NCBI GenBank assembly: GCA_944323755.1
Contig: CALUTR010000006.1
Location: 24,954-88,953, forward strand
Source: an uncultured Helicobacteraceae bacterium
Lineage (GTDB): Bacteria > Campylobacterota > Campylobacteria > Campylobacterales > Helicobacteraceae
Length of the DNA: 64,000 nucleotides
Reading direction: 5' to 3'
The translations under genes were made by a program, and so were the position numbers. Shown here in pieces: positions 45,253 through 55,363 of this stretch. The notes beneath the pieces were generated by a model. It was not told the DNA's origin and did not search any database. It worked only from the letters and a program-made list of their open reading frames with translations. The first letter of the stretch is position 1. Each line of letters opens with the position of its first letter.

Positions 45253-46605
45253 ATGAATAAAATTATAATACTAGGCAAACCAAATGTAGGCAAAAGCTCG
45301 CTATTTAACTGCTTTTTTAAAGAGCGAATTGCAATTACTTCTGATATAAGCGGAACAACACGAGATATAAACATAAAACCAATTATAATTAATGATATAG
45401 AAGCATTATTATGCGATACAGCTGGCATAGTCGAAAAAGAAGAAGGTATTTTTATTGATATAAAGCAAAAAGTTTTATCATTTGTAAGCGATGATGATAT
45501 AGTGCTATATGTAATTGATGGCGGAGAAATAATTGATGATTATGATGTAAAACTTTTTAGAAAATTTAAAAATGCCACACTTGTTGTTAATAAAATTGAC
45601 AAGAAAAAAGATGGTCTAAATGACTGGGAATACGGAATCTTTGGAGCAAAAAATATATTTTTTACATCCACAATGCACAATAAAGGATTGCATAGCTTAA
45701 GAGAGTTTGTCTCTCAACAATTAAACAATAGCATCAATCAAACCCAAGATCTAGTAGAAAATTTTAGCGATACAATACAAGATTCTAATGAGATAATAAA
45801 CATAGGCATAATTGGCAGGGTAAATGTAGGCAAAAGTTCTATATTGAATGCTTTATTAAACAAAGAGCGCTCCGTTGTAAGCAATATTGCAGGAACTACA
45901 ATCGATCCAGTAGATGACAGAATAGAATACAAAAATAAGATTCTAAATTTTGTCGATACTGCTGGGATAAGACAGAGATCAAAGATTGAAGGAATCGAAA
46001 AATATGCTCTAGATCGCACAAAAAAGATTCTAGAAAAAAGTGATATTGTATTATTAATACTTGATAGTTCAGCTCCATTTGTAGATTTAGATGAAAAAAT
46101 AAGTGGACTTAGTGATAAATATCACCTAGGAATTATCATCATACTAAATAAATGGGATATAAGATATGCAGAATTTAAAGAAATTGAAAAAGAGCTAAAG
46201 AGAAAATTTGCATATCTAAGCTATGCACCAATTATCACAGCAAGCGCTATTAATAAACGACATATACAAGATATAAAAGAGATGATTTTAGAAGTGCATC
46301 AAAACTACAACAGAAGGATACCAACAGCAATACTAAATGCAACAATAAAAGATGCAACAATTAAGCACCCGATACCTAGCGACAAAGGAAAAATGATAAA
46401 AATCTATTATGCTACACAAATACAAAGTGCGCCACCAGAAATCGTGCTAGTGATGAATAAGCCAAAGTCTCTACATTTTAGTTACAAGCGATATTTAGTG
46501 AATTATTTAAGGCGAACCTTTGATTTTAGAGGAAGCCCCATTTTAATTAATCCTAAACCAAAATCATCAAAACTAAATGACGAAGAAAAAGCAGAATCTG
46601 AATAA
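45253..46605 (+). CDS. der: Ribosome-assembly GTPase Der (EngA)
   Basis: A 450-residue tandem GTPase for 50S maturation. First G domain: GKPNVGKSS (8-16), TTRD, DTAG, NKID; second: GRVNVGKSS (about 187), TTID, DTAG, NKWD; then a C-terminal KH-like domain. Length is normal. The ATG has only a weak ribosome-binding site (AAAGATAAAG). Confidence 0.97.
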   Translation: MNKIIILGKPNVGKSSLFNCFFKERIAITSDISGTTRDINIKPIIINDIEALLCDTAGIVEKEEGIFIDIKQKVLSFVSDDDIVLYVIDGGEIIDDYDVKLFRKFKNATLVVNKIDKKKDGLNDWEYGIFGAKNIFFTSTMHNKGLHSLREFVSQQLNNSINQTQDLVENFSDTIQDSNEIINIGIIGRVNVGKSSILNALLNKERSVVSNIAGTTIDPVDDRIEYKNKILNFVDTAGIRQRSKIEGIEKYALDRTKKILEKSDIVLLILDSSAPFVDLDEKISGLSDKYHLGIIIILNKWDIRYAEFKEIEKELKRKFAYLSYAPIITASAINKRHIQDIKEMILEVHQNYNRRIPTAILNATIKDATIKHPIPSDKGKMIKIYYATQIQSAPPEIVLVMNKPKSLHFSYKRYLVNYLRRTFDFRGSPILINPKPKSSKLNDEEKAESE

Positions 46606-46607
46606 TT

Positions 46608-47228
46608 ATGAAAATATTTATAAGTGGGACAAATACAGATGTAGGCAAAACCTATATCACAAATAAAATTGCAATAAATCTAATACAAAAAGGGTTAAAA
46701 ATAATCATCTCAAAACCAATTGAAACTGGAGTAATTAATATACCACTTGATGCGATGCTACATCTAAAAACACAAAATATTAAATGCAATATTAATGATA
46801 TTTGTTTCTACCAATTTTCACTTCCTGCTTCTCCATTTGTCGCAGATAAAGAAAATATCATTGATATACAAAGAATAAAAATAAACCTAAATAAGCTAGA
46901 GAAAAAATGTGATATTTTACTAATTGAAGGTGCAGGGGGTTTGTTTGTCCCAATAAAAAAAGATTATTTTATGATTGACTTAATAAAAGATCTAGATGCA
47001 TTTTGTTTTTTAATAAGTGATTCTAAACTTGGGTGCATTAATAACATAATTAGCGCAAGAAAATTATTGACAAATTATGATATAAAATTTAAAAGCATAA
47101 TAAATTTACTTAATGATGATTTTATGCAAACTAGTTATCCATTTATAAAGATTCTAGATGATAATTTTATATATCAATTACAGCAAAAAGAGATAATAGA
47201 ATTTATTTTAAAATTATTAAATATTTAA
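46608..47228 (+). CDS. bioD: Dethiobiotin synthetase
   Basis: 206 residues. Closes the ureido ring of biotin from DAPA, CO2 and ATP. P-loop GTNTDVGKT (7-15), KPIETGV with the catalytic Lys, and LLIEGAGGLFVPI. The start is 2 bases after der stop. No other bio genes are nearby, so it is an isolated pathway gene, as in H. pylori. Confidence 0.93.
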   Translation: MKIFISGTNTDVGKTYITNKIAINLIQKGLKIIISKPIETGVINIPLDAMLHLKTQNIKCNINDICFYQFSLPASPFVADKENIIDIQRIKINLNKLEKKCDILLIEGAGGLFVPIKKDYFMIDLIKDLDAFCFLISDSKLGCINNIISARKLLTNYDIKFKSIINLLNDDFMQTSYPFIKILDDNFIYQLQQKEIIEFILKLLNI

Positions 47229-47237
47229 GCATATCTA

Positions 47238-47243
47238 TACAAT
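47238..47243 (+). promoter_or_regulatory. Possible -10 box for ccoG
   Basis: TACAAT within TATACAAT, 51 bases upstream of the ccoG ATG, in the gap after bioD. Weak evidence. Confidence 0.3.
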
Positions 47244-47293
47244 AATCCTAAAAAATGTCGCTATAAGTGAAACAAAACAAAAAAGGGGAGAAA

Positions 47294-48634
47294 ATGAAGG
47301 ATTTGAATATTTATTTTAGACAAAAGCGCTACATTATGTATCTAATAACAACAATCATTATAATGGGGCTACCATTTATCACAATCAATAACAATCAAAT
47401 ATTCCTACTATCATTTGATAAAAAACAGCTTCACATACTTGGTGTAGTATTCGATATGCAAGAGCTATATTTAATGCCATTTTTACTTATTATGTTATTT
47501 GTTGGAATCTTTCTTCTTACGACACTAGCAGGTCGCGCTTGGTGTGGTTGGGCGTGCCCACATACAATTTTTAGAGTAATATATAGAGATATAATTGAAA
47601 CAAAAATATTAAAACTAAGAAAATCTATTGACAACAAACAAAAGAATCCTGATTTAAGTCTATGGCAAAATAAAATTAAAAAAGTTATTGGTGTTTTCAT
47701 CTGGGCTTTCCTTTCATTTATCGCAGCATCGAATTTTTTATTATATTTTGTGCCACCGAGTGATTTTTTTAGCTATCTTGCAGATTACAATAATCATAAG
47801 ATATTACTAGGATTTATAATTGCAATAGCAACATTTCTCACATTGGAAATTATTTTTGTACAGGAAAATTTTTGCATATATGTATGTCCATATTGTAGAG
47901 TGCAATCTGTCCTTTATGATAACGACACCAAAACCGTAATATATGATACCAATCGTGGATCAAAAGTATATGATGCAAATGGAGTTGCACTTAGCAAAAA
48001 AGAAATCAATGGAGAATGCATAGATTGCCATAAATGCGTAAGAGTATGCCCAACACATATCGACATAAGAAAAGGTCTTCAGCTTGAATGCATTAACTGC
48101 CTTGAATGCGCCGATGCTTGTAGTAGCGTAATGGGAAAACTTGGCAAAATATCACTTGTTAGATGGAGTAGTACAAATAGTATGAAAACAAACTCACAAG
48201 TAAAATATTTTAGAGGGAAGACGATAGGTTACATATTAGTTATCATTATTGCGCTATCAACTGCTGTATTTTTATCATTTAACAAATCTACAATGCTGCT
48301 TAATATAAATAGATCATCTGAAGCATATAAGATTCTAGAAAATGGTGAAATAGAAAATCATTATCTAATGCTGTTTCAAAATACAGACAATAAAGCTCAT
48401 AAATTTTATTTTAGAATCACGGATAATGATAATATAAAAATTAGACAACCAAAAGAAGAATTTGAAATAAAGGCAGGTGGAAAAATAAGAAAAAGAGTAT
48501 ATCTATATACATTAGAAAATCATAATACAGAATCTAATGATAAAATAATCCCTATTACTATTGAAGCATATGCAACTGATGATGAAAATATAAAAATCAC
48601 AAAAAAGAGTATCTTTGTATATCCACAACAATAG
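47294..48634 (+). CDS. ccoG: Cytochrome c oxidase accessory protein CcoG (FixG/RdxA type)
   Basis: 446 residues from ATG 47294, which has GGGGAG 5 bases upstream; a GTG 27 bases earlier has no ribosome-binding site. CcoG is a membrane ferredoxin-like copper reductase for cbb3 oxidase assembly. It has five likely membrane helices, RAWCGWACPHTIFR (about 86-99), CPYCRVQ, and a two-cluster ferredoxin: CIDCHKCVRVCPTHID and CINCLECADAC. The periplasmic C-terminal Ig-like domain is present. The cbb3 genes themselves are elsewhere. Confidence 0.95.
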   Translation: MKDLNIYFRQKRYIMYLITTIIIMGLPFITINNNQIFLLSFDKKQLHILGVVFDMQELYLMPFLLIMLFVGIFLLTTLAGRAWCGWACPHTIFRVIYRDIIETKILKLRKSIDNKQKNPDLSLWQNKIKKVIGVFIWAFLSFIAASNFLLYFVPPSDFFSYLADYNNHKILLGFIIAIATFLTLEIIFVQENFCIYVCPYCRVQSVLYDNDTKTVIYDTNRGSKVYDANGVALSKKEINGECIDCHKCVRVCPTHIDIRKGLQLECINCLECADACSSVMGKLGKISLVRWSSTNSMKTNSQVKYFRGKTIGYILVIIIALSTAVFLSFNKSTMLLNINRSSEAYKILENGEIENHYLMLFQNTDNKAHKFYFRITDNDNIKIRQPKEEFEIKAGGKIRKRVYLYTLENHNTESNDKIIPITIEAYATDDENIKITKKSIFVYPQQ

Positions 48635-49496
48635 AAAAAATATAAAACAAAAGCTTGAGGCAAATAATATTGCTCCAGTGAGCAATATTATTGCTTCTCT
48701 ACCAAGAGAATCTAGTAAAATCACATTAGATGATATCATAACAATAGAAACCAAAAATGCAAATCAAAGTCAAATTATAGATATTGCACACAAACTAAAG
48801 CCGTGGAGAAAAGGACCATTTGATATATGTGGTACTCTAATTGATAGTGAATGGAATAGCGCAATAAAATACAACATAATAAAAAACCATCTAAATATAA
48901 AAAATAAAACAATAGCTGACATAGGCTGCAATAATGGATACTATATGTTTAGAATGCTCAAGCTAAATCCAAAAGTCATCATTGGATTTGATCCTAGTGC
49001 GCATTGCTTTAATCAATTTCATTTTATAAATCACTTCATAAATAGCAATATAAAATTTGAATTATTAGGAATTGAAGATCTAATGCACTATGATATAAAA
49101 TTTGATGTTATACTATGTCTTGGTGTGCTATATCACAGGACAAATCCCATTGATTGCATAAAAATACTAAAACAATCATTAAACAAAAATGGCGAATTAA
49201 TACTTGATTGCCTCATTATAGATTCAAATGAACCAATCGTATTAAGCCCACTTAGATATGCAAAAATGAAAAATGCATACTTTATACCAAGTATAAGAGC
49301 ATTGAAAAACTGGTTAATTCGTGGTGGTTTTAGTGATATAGAAATCATTGCTACAAAACAAACAAACCTAAATGAACAAAGAAAAACAGATTGGATAAAT
49401 GGTGAAAGTCTTGATGATTTTTTAGATAAAAATGATCCAACAAAGACAATAGAAGGCTATCAAGCGCCAAATAGAATCTATCTTAAGGCGAAATAA
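48615..49496 (+). CDS. cmoB: tRNA U34 carboxymethyltransferase CmoB
   Basis: 293 residues. Uses carboxy-SAM to make cmo5U34 on tRNAs. It contains LKPWRKGPFDICGTLIDSEWNS, SAM motif I ADIGCNNGYYMFRML, LCLGVLYHRTNPIDCI and QRKTDWINGESLDDFL. The TTG at 48615 overlaps ccoG by 20 bases; no in-frame ATG occurs before the conserved core, and a GTG about 20 codons further in is an alternative. The N-terminus is longer than in H. pylori. CmoA is not nearby. Confidence 0.9.
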   Translation: MYIHNNRKNIKQKLEANNIAPVSNIIASLPRESSKITLDDIITIETKNANQSQIIDIAHKLKPWRKGPFDICGTLIDSEWNSAIKYNIIKNHLNIKNKTIADIGCNNGYYMFRMLKLNPKVIIGFDPSAHCFNQFHFINHFINSNIKFELLGIEDLMHYDIKFDVILCLGVLYHRTNPIDCIKILKQSLNKNGELILDCLIIDSNEPIVLSPLRYAKMKNAYFIPSIRALKNWLIRGGFSDIEIIATKQTNLNEQRKTDWINGESLDDFLDKNDPTKTIEGYQAPNRIYLKAK

Positions 49497-49505
49497 GGGG
49501 AATAT

Positions 49506-49940
49506 ATGGATAATGATGAATTATTTGAAGTCAATGATGAGTTAAAAGTTTGTAAAAAAATTAATAGAGATTTGTGTGGTGAGATCACAAAAATCTCCAA
49601 AAATAAAGCTGAAGTTAGATTTATTCCTACAGAATCTATGATAACAGATGATAATCTGCTTATTCATCACGGATTTATATTTTCAGCAGCTTCACTTTGC
49701 GCTATGGCTGCGGTAAATGAGCCAAATTCAATGATTATATATTCAGAGACAAAGTTTTTATCGCCAATAGAATTAAATAGTGATGTCACATTTAAATCAC
49801 ACGCATTGCAAAACGATACAAAAAAGCGCGAGGTTATGGTCGAAGGATTCTTATATAATATCAAAATATTTGATGCGATATTTCATATTATTGTCTTTGA
49901 CAAAAGTATACTTAAAATAGATTTTAAAAATATAAATTAG
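49506..49940 (+). CDS. Hotdog-fold thioesterase family protein
   Basis: 144 residues. The pattern LLIHHGFIFSAASLCAMAAVN, followed by ETKFLSPIELNSDVTFKSHAL, is that of hotdog acyl-CoA thioesterases; the HHG segment is the usual helix start. Substrate unknown. AGGGG before the ATG. It lies 9 bases after cmoB, the same pairing as in H. pylori, and its last 4 bases overlap the converging Na/Pi gene. Confidence 0.82.
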   Translation: MDNDELFEVNDELKVCKKINRDLCGEITKISKNKAEVRFIPTESMITDDNLLIHHGFIFSAASLCAMAAVNEPNSMIIYSETKFLSPIELNSDVTFKSHALQNDTKKREVMVEGFLYNIKIFDAIFHIIVFDKSILKIDFKNIN

Positions 49941-51670
49941 ATCTCAACATCATATAGATATTCAATAGCTTCAACCAACTTTAGTGCTATACTCCTCATA
50001 AATGATAAATCATTTAGCATTGAAGTTCCCTCTGATATGCTTATTGATTTTTGAGAAATCAACCAATCAATTTTATTTAATATATCAAGATCATCATATT
50101 TAAATGATGCTTTAAATTTTGCTATTTTTCTTAAAATTGATAGATTATCATCACTAGATGCAATCCTTAGCTCCTCTATGCCTCTTAGCAAATATGCCAT
50201 CGTAATTCGCATATGATCATATTCATTACTTAAAGATTGATGTGCTGATAGTGAGTATTTTTGCAAGTTTTTTTGTACAAGACGCATATGTTTCGTTGCC
50301 TCTACAATATTTTTTGCAGAAATCTGCAATCTAAAAACTTCTTTCATTTGATCTTCATTATTCATATGAATCTTAGCCTTAGCAGTGAATTCCATAATCG
50401 CATTAGATAATGATTTTATTTTTTCATCATACAAAGTATCAATATCAATATCATCTTTTAATATCATTTTATCTTTTGCAAGACTTTCTATTGGCTCAAA
50501 TGACCGAATCTGCCCTCTATCAAAACCTATACTATGAACAATAATACCCAATGCATTATCATAGAGATGTTTTGTTTCATTTTTGATAGCATCGATAGAA
50601 GCATTAGCATAGTCGATTTTGGATTCATCTAAATAAATTGGATTATTAATATAATCTTGCTTTTTGCGTGATATAAATTTTGTTAAATAATACACAAACT
50701 TCGATAAAATAGGAAGCATTAGTGCTATACCAAGCATATTAAATAAAGTATGAAAAACAGCAAGCTTGAGATTTAAATCATTTATACCAACGAGTGAAGC
50801 AATAAGTTCCACAACAAAAATAATTTGCTTTGAAAGAATAACTGCAACAAGTGCTGTTATAAGATTAAACACAATATGCGCTACAGCAAGTCTTTTACCA
50901 TCAATACTAGCATTAATAGCACCAAGCCCTGTTGTAATGCTGCTTCCTAGCTGCGCTCCAATTGTTAGCGCCATAGCATTATCTAATGTGATTTGATTAA
51001 TAGATAGGGCTGCCATTATCAAAACTAAAGTTGCGTGTGTAGATTGCATAATAAGTGTTGCAACCAAGCCTATAAAAGCAAAAATTGCCATACCTTTTAT
51101 GCCATCAACGCTATATTTTGTAAGATCAAAGGAATCTTGATAACTATTAAATCCAAGCTTAATATAAGCAATACCAAGAAAAATAAACCCTATACCAGCA
51201 AGTATATAACCTGCGCCTTTTATTGATTTTGTTTTTTGAAACAAAAATATTACACCAAATGCAATAATTGGTAAGGCAAAAGATGATATATTTGCTTTAT
51301 TTCCTATAATAGCAATAATCCAAGCACCAGTGCTGTTTCCTAAATTAGATCCAAATATAATACCAACACCCTGCAATAATGAAATAATGCCAGCTGATAC
51401 AAATGAAATAGAAAAAAGTGATACAAGTGTGCTTGATTGCATAATGGTAGTAGAAAACGCACCAAAAATGATACTTGTAAAGGTATTTCCAGTAACCTTT
51501 TTCATCATCGTTTCTAAGAATCCACCACTTAGCATCTTGAAACCATCTTCCATAATAAACATACCAAATAAGAAAATAGCCACACCAGATACGATCTCTA
51601 TGCTATTTTGAAATTTGTAAAAAATAACACACAATACAATAATGGACAATGGGATTAAAACTTTTTTCAT
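49937..51670 (-). CDS. Na+/phosphate cotransporter family protein with PhoU-like tail
   Basis: 577 residues. The N-terminal half (about 5-330) has 8-9 membrane segments with two inverted repeats, each marked by Q-S motifs: TTIMQSSTLVSL and TLIMQSTHATLVL. These are the Na+ and Pi site motifs of the NptA/PNaS family. The C-terminal 230 residues are helical and PhoU-like. It is last in the lipoprotein operon (9 bases after the upstream stop) and converges with the thioesterase gene. Confidence 0.9.
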   Translation of the reverse strand: MKKVLIPLSIIVLCVIFYKFQNSIEIVSGVAIFLFGMFIMEDGFKMLSGGFLETMMKKVTGNTFTSIIFGAFSTTIMQSSTLVSLFSISFVSAGIISLLQGVGIIFGSNLGNSTGAWIIAIIGNKANISSFALPIIAFGVIFLFQKTKSIKGAGYILAGIGFIFLGIAYIKLGFNSYQDSFDLTKYSVDGIKGMAIFAFIGLVATLIMQSTHATLVLIMAALSINQITLDNAMALTIGAQLGSSITTGLGAINASIDGKRLAVAHIVFNLITALVAVILSKQIIFVVELIASLVGINDLNLKLAVFHTLFNMLGIALMLPILSKFVYYLTKFISRKKQDYINNPIYLDESKIDYANASIDAIKNETKHLYDNALGIIVHSIGFDRGQIRSFEPIESLAKDKMILKDDIDIDTLYDEKIKSLSNAIMEFTAKAKIHMNNEDQMKEVFRLQISAKNIVEATKHMRLVQKNLQKYSLSAHQSLSNEYDHMRITMAYLLRGIEELRIASSDDNLSILRKIAKFKASFKYDDLDILNKIDWLISQKSISISEGTSMLNDLSFMRSIALKLVEAIEYLYDVEI

Positions 51671-51679
51671 ATCAAACCT

Positions 51680-52603
51680 TTAATTTTCTATCCAAGAATT
51701 GATTTTTTTGTAAAGCTGTGCCTTTAATCTATCTAAAGCTATATTTATATCCCTAGAATCTTGAGAAGCCTCAATTGAAGTATCAAAAACAATATTGTTG
51801 CTGCAATCTTTAATGCTCGTATGTAATGATATAGAAATCTTATTTATGCCACGACTTATGTTATATCTATTCTCTATGTAATAAATATCAGAATCAGCTT
51901 TTTGGATATGAAAAAACTTATTATATTCATTAGCAATAGCTGTCTGTATCAATGAATAATCCGCAGTTTTACCACCTTGAGCAAATGATGCGTAATGCGC
52001 TAATGGCTGATTTTGTAGCACCAAATTTACATCATCTATCAATGCTTGATTTATAATCTTCCCATTTAGGGCTTTGATTTGTTTTGCATATAAATTAATT
52101 TTTGACATAAACAAAGAGAGTTTATATCTATGTTTTGGCGACAATGTCCTGCAATTAGAGTATTTTATAGAATTTAAAATATTACGAATATCTGTAGTAT
52201 AAATATCAATATTAGAATTTAATTTAGAAATTACTATTTCTTTTTTTATTCTTGCTTGCACAAAAAATACATTACCAATTTCATCAATTTGTGGATATTC
52301 TAAACTATCTAGCTCTACATCATTTATATTTACACCTATATTGCTACTAACGGCACTAGAAAAATGATCATTGCTATGCTCTTTTGATATATTAATATCA
52401 GATTCTATGCTTAGTGATATTTGAGAAGCCATATCATTTAGTGCTTCAAATTTTGCATCTTGAAGGTTACTAGATGATCCAACTCCATATAAATAATTAG
52501 AATCTTCGCCACCTACTAAATACCAATTAGGATATTGCATAGAAACACTACAAGATGAGATCAAAAATCCAACAAACACAAAACTAAGCACCTTGATATA
52601 CAT
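51680..52603 (-). CDS. LPP20-family lipoprotein, long form
   Basis: 307 residues with a lipobox (FLISSC, Cys18). YPNWYLVGGEDSNYLYGVGSSSNLQDAKFEAL near the N-terminus is the LPP20-type domain (PxWxx...GxGxs...A...A). The C-terminal half is not recognised. It follows the shorter LPP20-like gene by 5 bases. Probably anchored in the outer or inner membrane; role unknown. Confidence 0.78.
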   Translation of the reverse strand: MYIKVLSFVFVGFLISSCSVSMQYPNWYLVGGEDSNYLYGVGSSSNLQDAKFEALNDMASQISLSIESDINISKEHSNDHFSSAVSSNIGVNINDVELDSLEYPQIDEIGNVFFVQARIKKEIVISKLNSNIDIYTTDIRNILNSIKYSNCRTLSPKHRYKLSLFMSKINLYAKQIKALNGKIINQALIDDVNLVLQNQPLAHYASFAQGGKTADYSLIQTAIANEYNKFFHIQKADSDIYYIENRYNISRGINKISISLHTSIKDCSNNIVFDTSIEASQDSRDINIALDRLKAQLYKKINSWIEN

Positions 52604-52608
52604 AGCAA

Positions 52609-53202
52609 TTATAAGCCATTACTTAATGCTCTATCAAGCGCATCTAAAAATCTATCTTTCTGTACTGGCGCATTATCATCTTTTGCAATACTTTGCATTA
52701 TGCTTTTTTGCACCTTATCAGATAATGCAGAATCTAGCTCCACTAAAACATAAATTTGCTTACCATCAGATGTAATCCAAGTATCCTTTTGCTTTGTCCC
52801 AACCATAGTTTGAGATACGATTTGTCTCGTTATTTGCTCACCATATTTTTCAACATTTGAATCATATGCATTATTGCCTATAGATTGGCTAACTGCATTG
52901 CTTACTAAACCTTCAATTTTCACAGAAATAATCCTTGATAGTTCATCTCTAGCTAATGCCAAAGCCTCATTCCTTGCAAACTGCAATCCTGCTTTAGTAA
53001 TATCTGCAGAACCTATCGCACTAAGCCCCTCTCTTCCACCATTTAGCACCCAAGATGGTGCATTTACTAAATTATTAGCTTCTAATGCAGAATCCTCTAT
53101 ACTACTTGCGCCCTCACCAAGTTGATATTTTGATGAGCAACCAATAATCAACAAAGAAGCACACAAGATAGATAAAAATACCTTTTTTATCATTGAATTC
53201 AT
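52609..53202 (-). CDS. LPP20-family lipoprotein, short form
   Basis: 197 residues with lipobox LLIIGC. NAPSWVLNGGREGLSAIGSADITKAGLQFARNEALALARDELSR is the family core; the same type as H. pylori Lpp20, a surface-exposed antigen. It corresponds to the COG3018-like partner of LpoB/COG3014 in other bacteria. AAGGAA precedes the ATG at 53202. Confidence 0.85.
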   Translation of the reverse strand: MNSMIKKVFLSILCASLLIIGCSSKYQLGEGASSIEDSALEANNLVNAPSWVLNGGREGLSAIGSADITKAGLQFARNEALALARDELSRIISVKIEGLVSNAVSQSIGNNAYDSNVEKYGEQITRQIVSQTMVGTKQKDTWITSDGKQIYVLVELDSALSDKVQKSIMQSIAKDDNAPVQKDRFLDALDRALSNGL

Positions 53203-53235
53203 TTTATTTCCTTACTTAATTAAATTAATCATAAT

Positions 53236-53838
53236 TTACCATGCAACATTTCTACTGCTACCCACTTTGATGATATTTACTTCATCATCCCATAAAACAA
53301 GTCCGCTTTTTAGATCAACTAATGTTAGCAAAAAATAATAATCTATTCTTTGCTTTGATGATGAAATACTTGTATTTTTTTGAACAATTTTTCCAGATAA
53401 TGATAATTCTGGAGCTATTAATTCACCTTGCTCGATTGTAGTATATTGATTAAATTCATCATTATCTCTTGCTCCTCTTGATGTATCAATCATAGAATCC
53501 ACACTAGTGCCACTACCACCCATAGATAAGGTTAATATAAATTTACCACTATTGCGCATTTCTCTTGTTATCTTTCTAGTTAATTGCTCTGTATCTATCA
53601 TTTGCATAGTATCATTAATAACATCAGAGATTGCAAGAACTTTTGGTTTATCAGAATGTATTTTTTTTGCATAATTACTAGATAAGAGAGATTTAATGCT
53701 CTGCTCTGCCGCATTTGCTATATCGTGATAATCAAGACCTGTTGTTGTGTATTCTTTAGAATCTACTAGATCTACATATTCCGTCTTTGTTGAGCACCCA
53801 ATAAAAAAAATAGAAATCAATACCAAAATATACTTCAT
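53236..53838 (-). CDS. lpoB: LpoB-like penicillin-binding protein activator
   Basis: 200 residues, lipobox FFIGC (Cys15). VLAISDVINDTMQMIDTEQLTRKITREMRNSGKF and LSLSGKIVQ match the LpoB core. LpoB is an outer-membrane lipoprotein that reaches through the periplasm to activate a class A PBP in enterobacteria; here the role is inferred from the family. Overlaps the upstream COG3014-like gene by 4 bases. Confidence 0.83.
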   Translation of the reverse strand: MKYILVLISIFFIGCSTKTEYVDLVDSKEYTTTGLDYHDIANAAEQSIKSLLSSNYAKKIHSDKPKVLAISDVINDTMQMIDTEQLTRKITREMRNSGKFILTLSMGGSGTSVDSMIDTSRGARDNDEFNQYTTIEQGELIAPELSLSGKIVQKNTSISSSKQRIDYYFLLTLVDLKSGLVLWDDEVNIIKVGSSRNVAW

Positions 53839-55220
53839 TTACCACTCCTAATGCTATGGGTTAAAGTGCTTATTATACCATTTTGCAATACTCTAATATA
53901 AACAATATTATCACTAAATAAGCATAATTTATTGCATTCTTTATCAAATGATAAGCTATACAATAATTTTCTATCTCCAAAAAGCCTAAATGGCACATCT
54001 TCATTTTGAATCCTAATAGCCAAAAACCTAAGTGGCAAGATTCTTGAATTTCTAATATCTGCATTCGTACTAGCAGAGCTAAACGCAGCACCACCAATAG
54101 CACCTAAGATTCCAAAATTTTCACTCAAAATATTTTGCAAATACACTTTATAAGTCGATGAAACAAGAGAAGTCATAATGATATATGGTAATTCAACGCT
54201 AAATTCATTTGCAATAATAGATTCCATATTTAGCAACTCAAAACTATCAGTAGATTTCATATCTGATTTCATATAATATTTAGAGTAAAACAACTTCCCA
54301 GAATCAAGCTGTGGTAAAGCAATATTAAAATAAAAAGCACCATAATTCAACAAAAACAAAGGCACATCAAGTCGCATTTCATATTTTTTTGGACTTCTAC
54401 CATCTTCGATGAAAATCCAAGTATAATAATCTACATTTTTGCCTTGCTTTCTATCATTTAAGAGATGTATATCATCTAGAATTTTTTCTTTTTGACTAAT
54501 GGCATAAGCTTCTTTTAGTAAGTCATTTGCTTTATTAAAATCATTCTGCAACAAAAAAAAGATTCCTGATACATAACTTACCATCGGATTTACATAGCCA
54601 CTATAAGCCCTAAATTTATCCAAATTTTTATAACGAGATGTATATATCGAGCTCATAGATTGGAATGTTTTTTCACTATCAATGCTATCCATATCATCAC
54701 CATAAACCCCATCACCATTATTTAAAGCTTCATTAATTTTGTTAATTCTATCAGCAAAAAATTCTTTTGATCGGCGCTGTCTATCATTCGCACGATTAAA
54801 TTCAACCCTAGATGACGCATAATCACCAAGCATCATAAAACTTAATGCCTTATAGTAATTTACAAATACAGCTTCATATAAATTACCATAATAATCAAAC
54901 ATACCATTACTAACTAAAATCGTCGCTAGCGTCTTTAGCGTGCTTTGAAAGATATTTTCTTTAGCATTAATTTCAAAATAAGTTTCAGAAATGTTTAAAA
55001 ATTTTACACTATCAGAAAAATTCCCTGTTTGAAAACCCAAAATCCCGCTTTGAAATGCCCATAAAAAATCATCATTAAAATATTTCACAGCATACTCATA
55101 TGCACCATTTATATTAGAATCTTGATAATATATTGCATCTATCTTCTTTACATCACCCATAGATGAACAAGCACTAAATAACAAACAAGCAAAAAGCAAA
55201 GCAAGCTTACAATAAATCAT
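53835..55220 (-). CDS. COG3014-like lipoprotein
   Basis: 461 residues from ATG 55220; a TTG and an ATG further upstream would add 14 non-signal residues. The lipobox is LLFSAC (Cys17 or so). The helical body includes FVNYYKALSFMMLGDYASSRVEFNRANDRQRRSKEFF, a TPR-like family signature, and a second unit with LLQNDFNKANDLLKEAYAIS. It is the first gene of the lipoprotein operon (this, LpoB, two LPP20-type, Na/Pi). This order is known in other proteobacteria for COG3014-COG3417-COG3018 clusters. Confidence 0.8.
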   Translation of the reverse strand: MIYCKLALLFACLLFSACSSMGDVKKIDAIYYQDSNINGAYEYAVKYFNDDFLWAFQSGILGFQTGNFSDSVKFLNISETYFEINAKENIFQSTLKTLATILVSNGMFDYYGNLYEAVFVNYYKALSFMMLGDYASSRVEFNRANDRQRRSKEFFADRINKINEALNNGDGVYGDDMDSIDSEKTFQSMSSIYTSRYKNLDKFRAYSGYVNPMVSYVSGIFFLLQNDFNKANDLLKEAYAISQKEKILDDIHLLNDRKQGKNVDYYTWIFIEDGRSPKKYEMRLDVPLFLLNYGAFYFNIALPQLDSGKLFYSKYYMKSDMKSTDSFELLNMESIIANEFSVELPYIIMTSLVSSTYKVYLQNILSENFGILGAIGGAAFSSASTNADIRNSRILPLRFLAIRIQNEDVPFRLFGDRKLLYSLSFDKECNKLCLFSDNIVYIRVLQNGIISTLTHSIRSGK

Positions 55221-55333
55221 TATAAAATCTTTAAACCCCTCATCTTTAAACATTAAAAACAAAATATTTTGATAGAATCTAGAGCAAAATTATAAACTAA
55301 AGTTAAAACATTTTACACAGCAAAACAACAATC

Positions 55334-55339
55334 TACAAT
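55334..55339 (+). promoter_or_regulatory. Possible -10 box for rplI
   Basis: TACAAT 25 bases upstream of the rplI ATG, within the 143-bp gap to the divergent lipoprotein operon. The short leader still allows the AAGGA ribosome-binding site at 55352-55357. Weak evidence. Confidence 0.35.
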
Positions 55340-55363
55340 AACTGAAACAATTAAGGAAAAATA

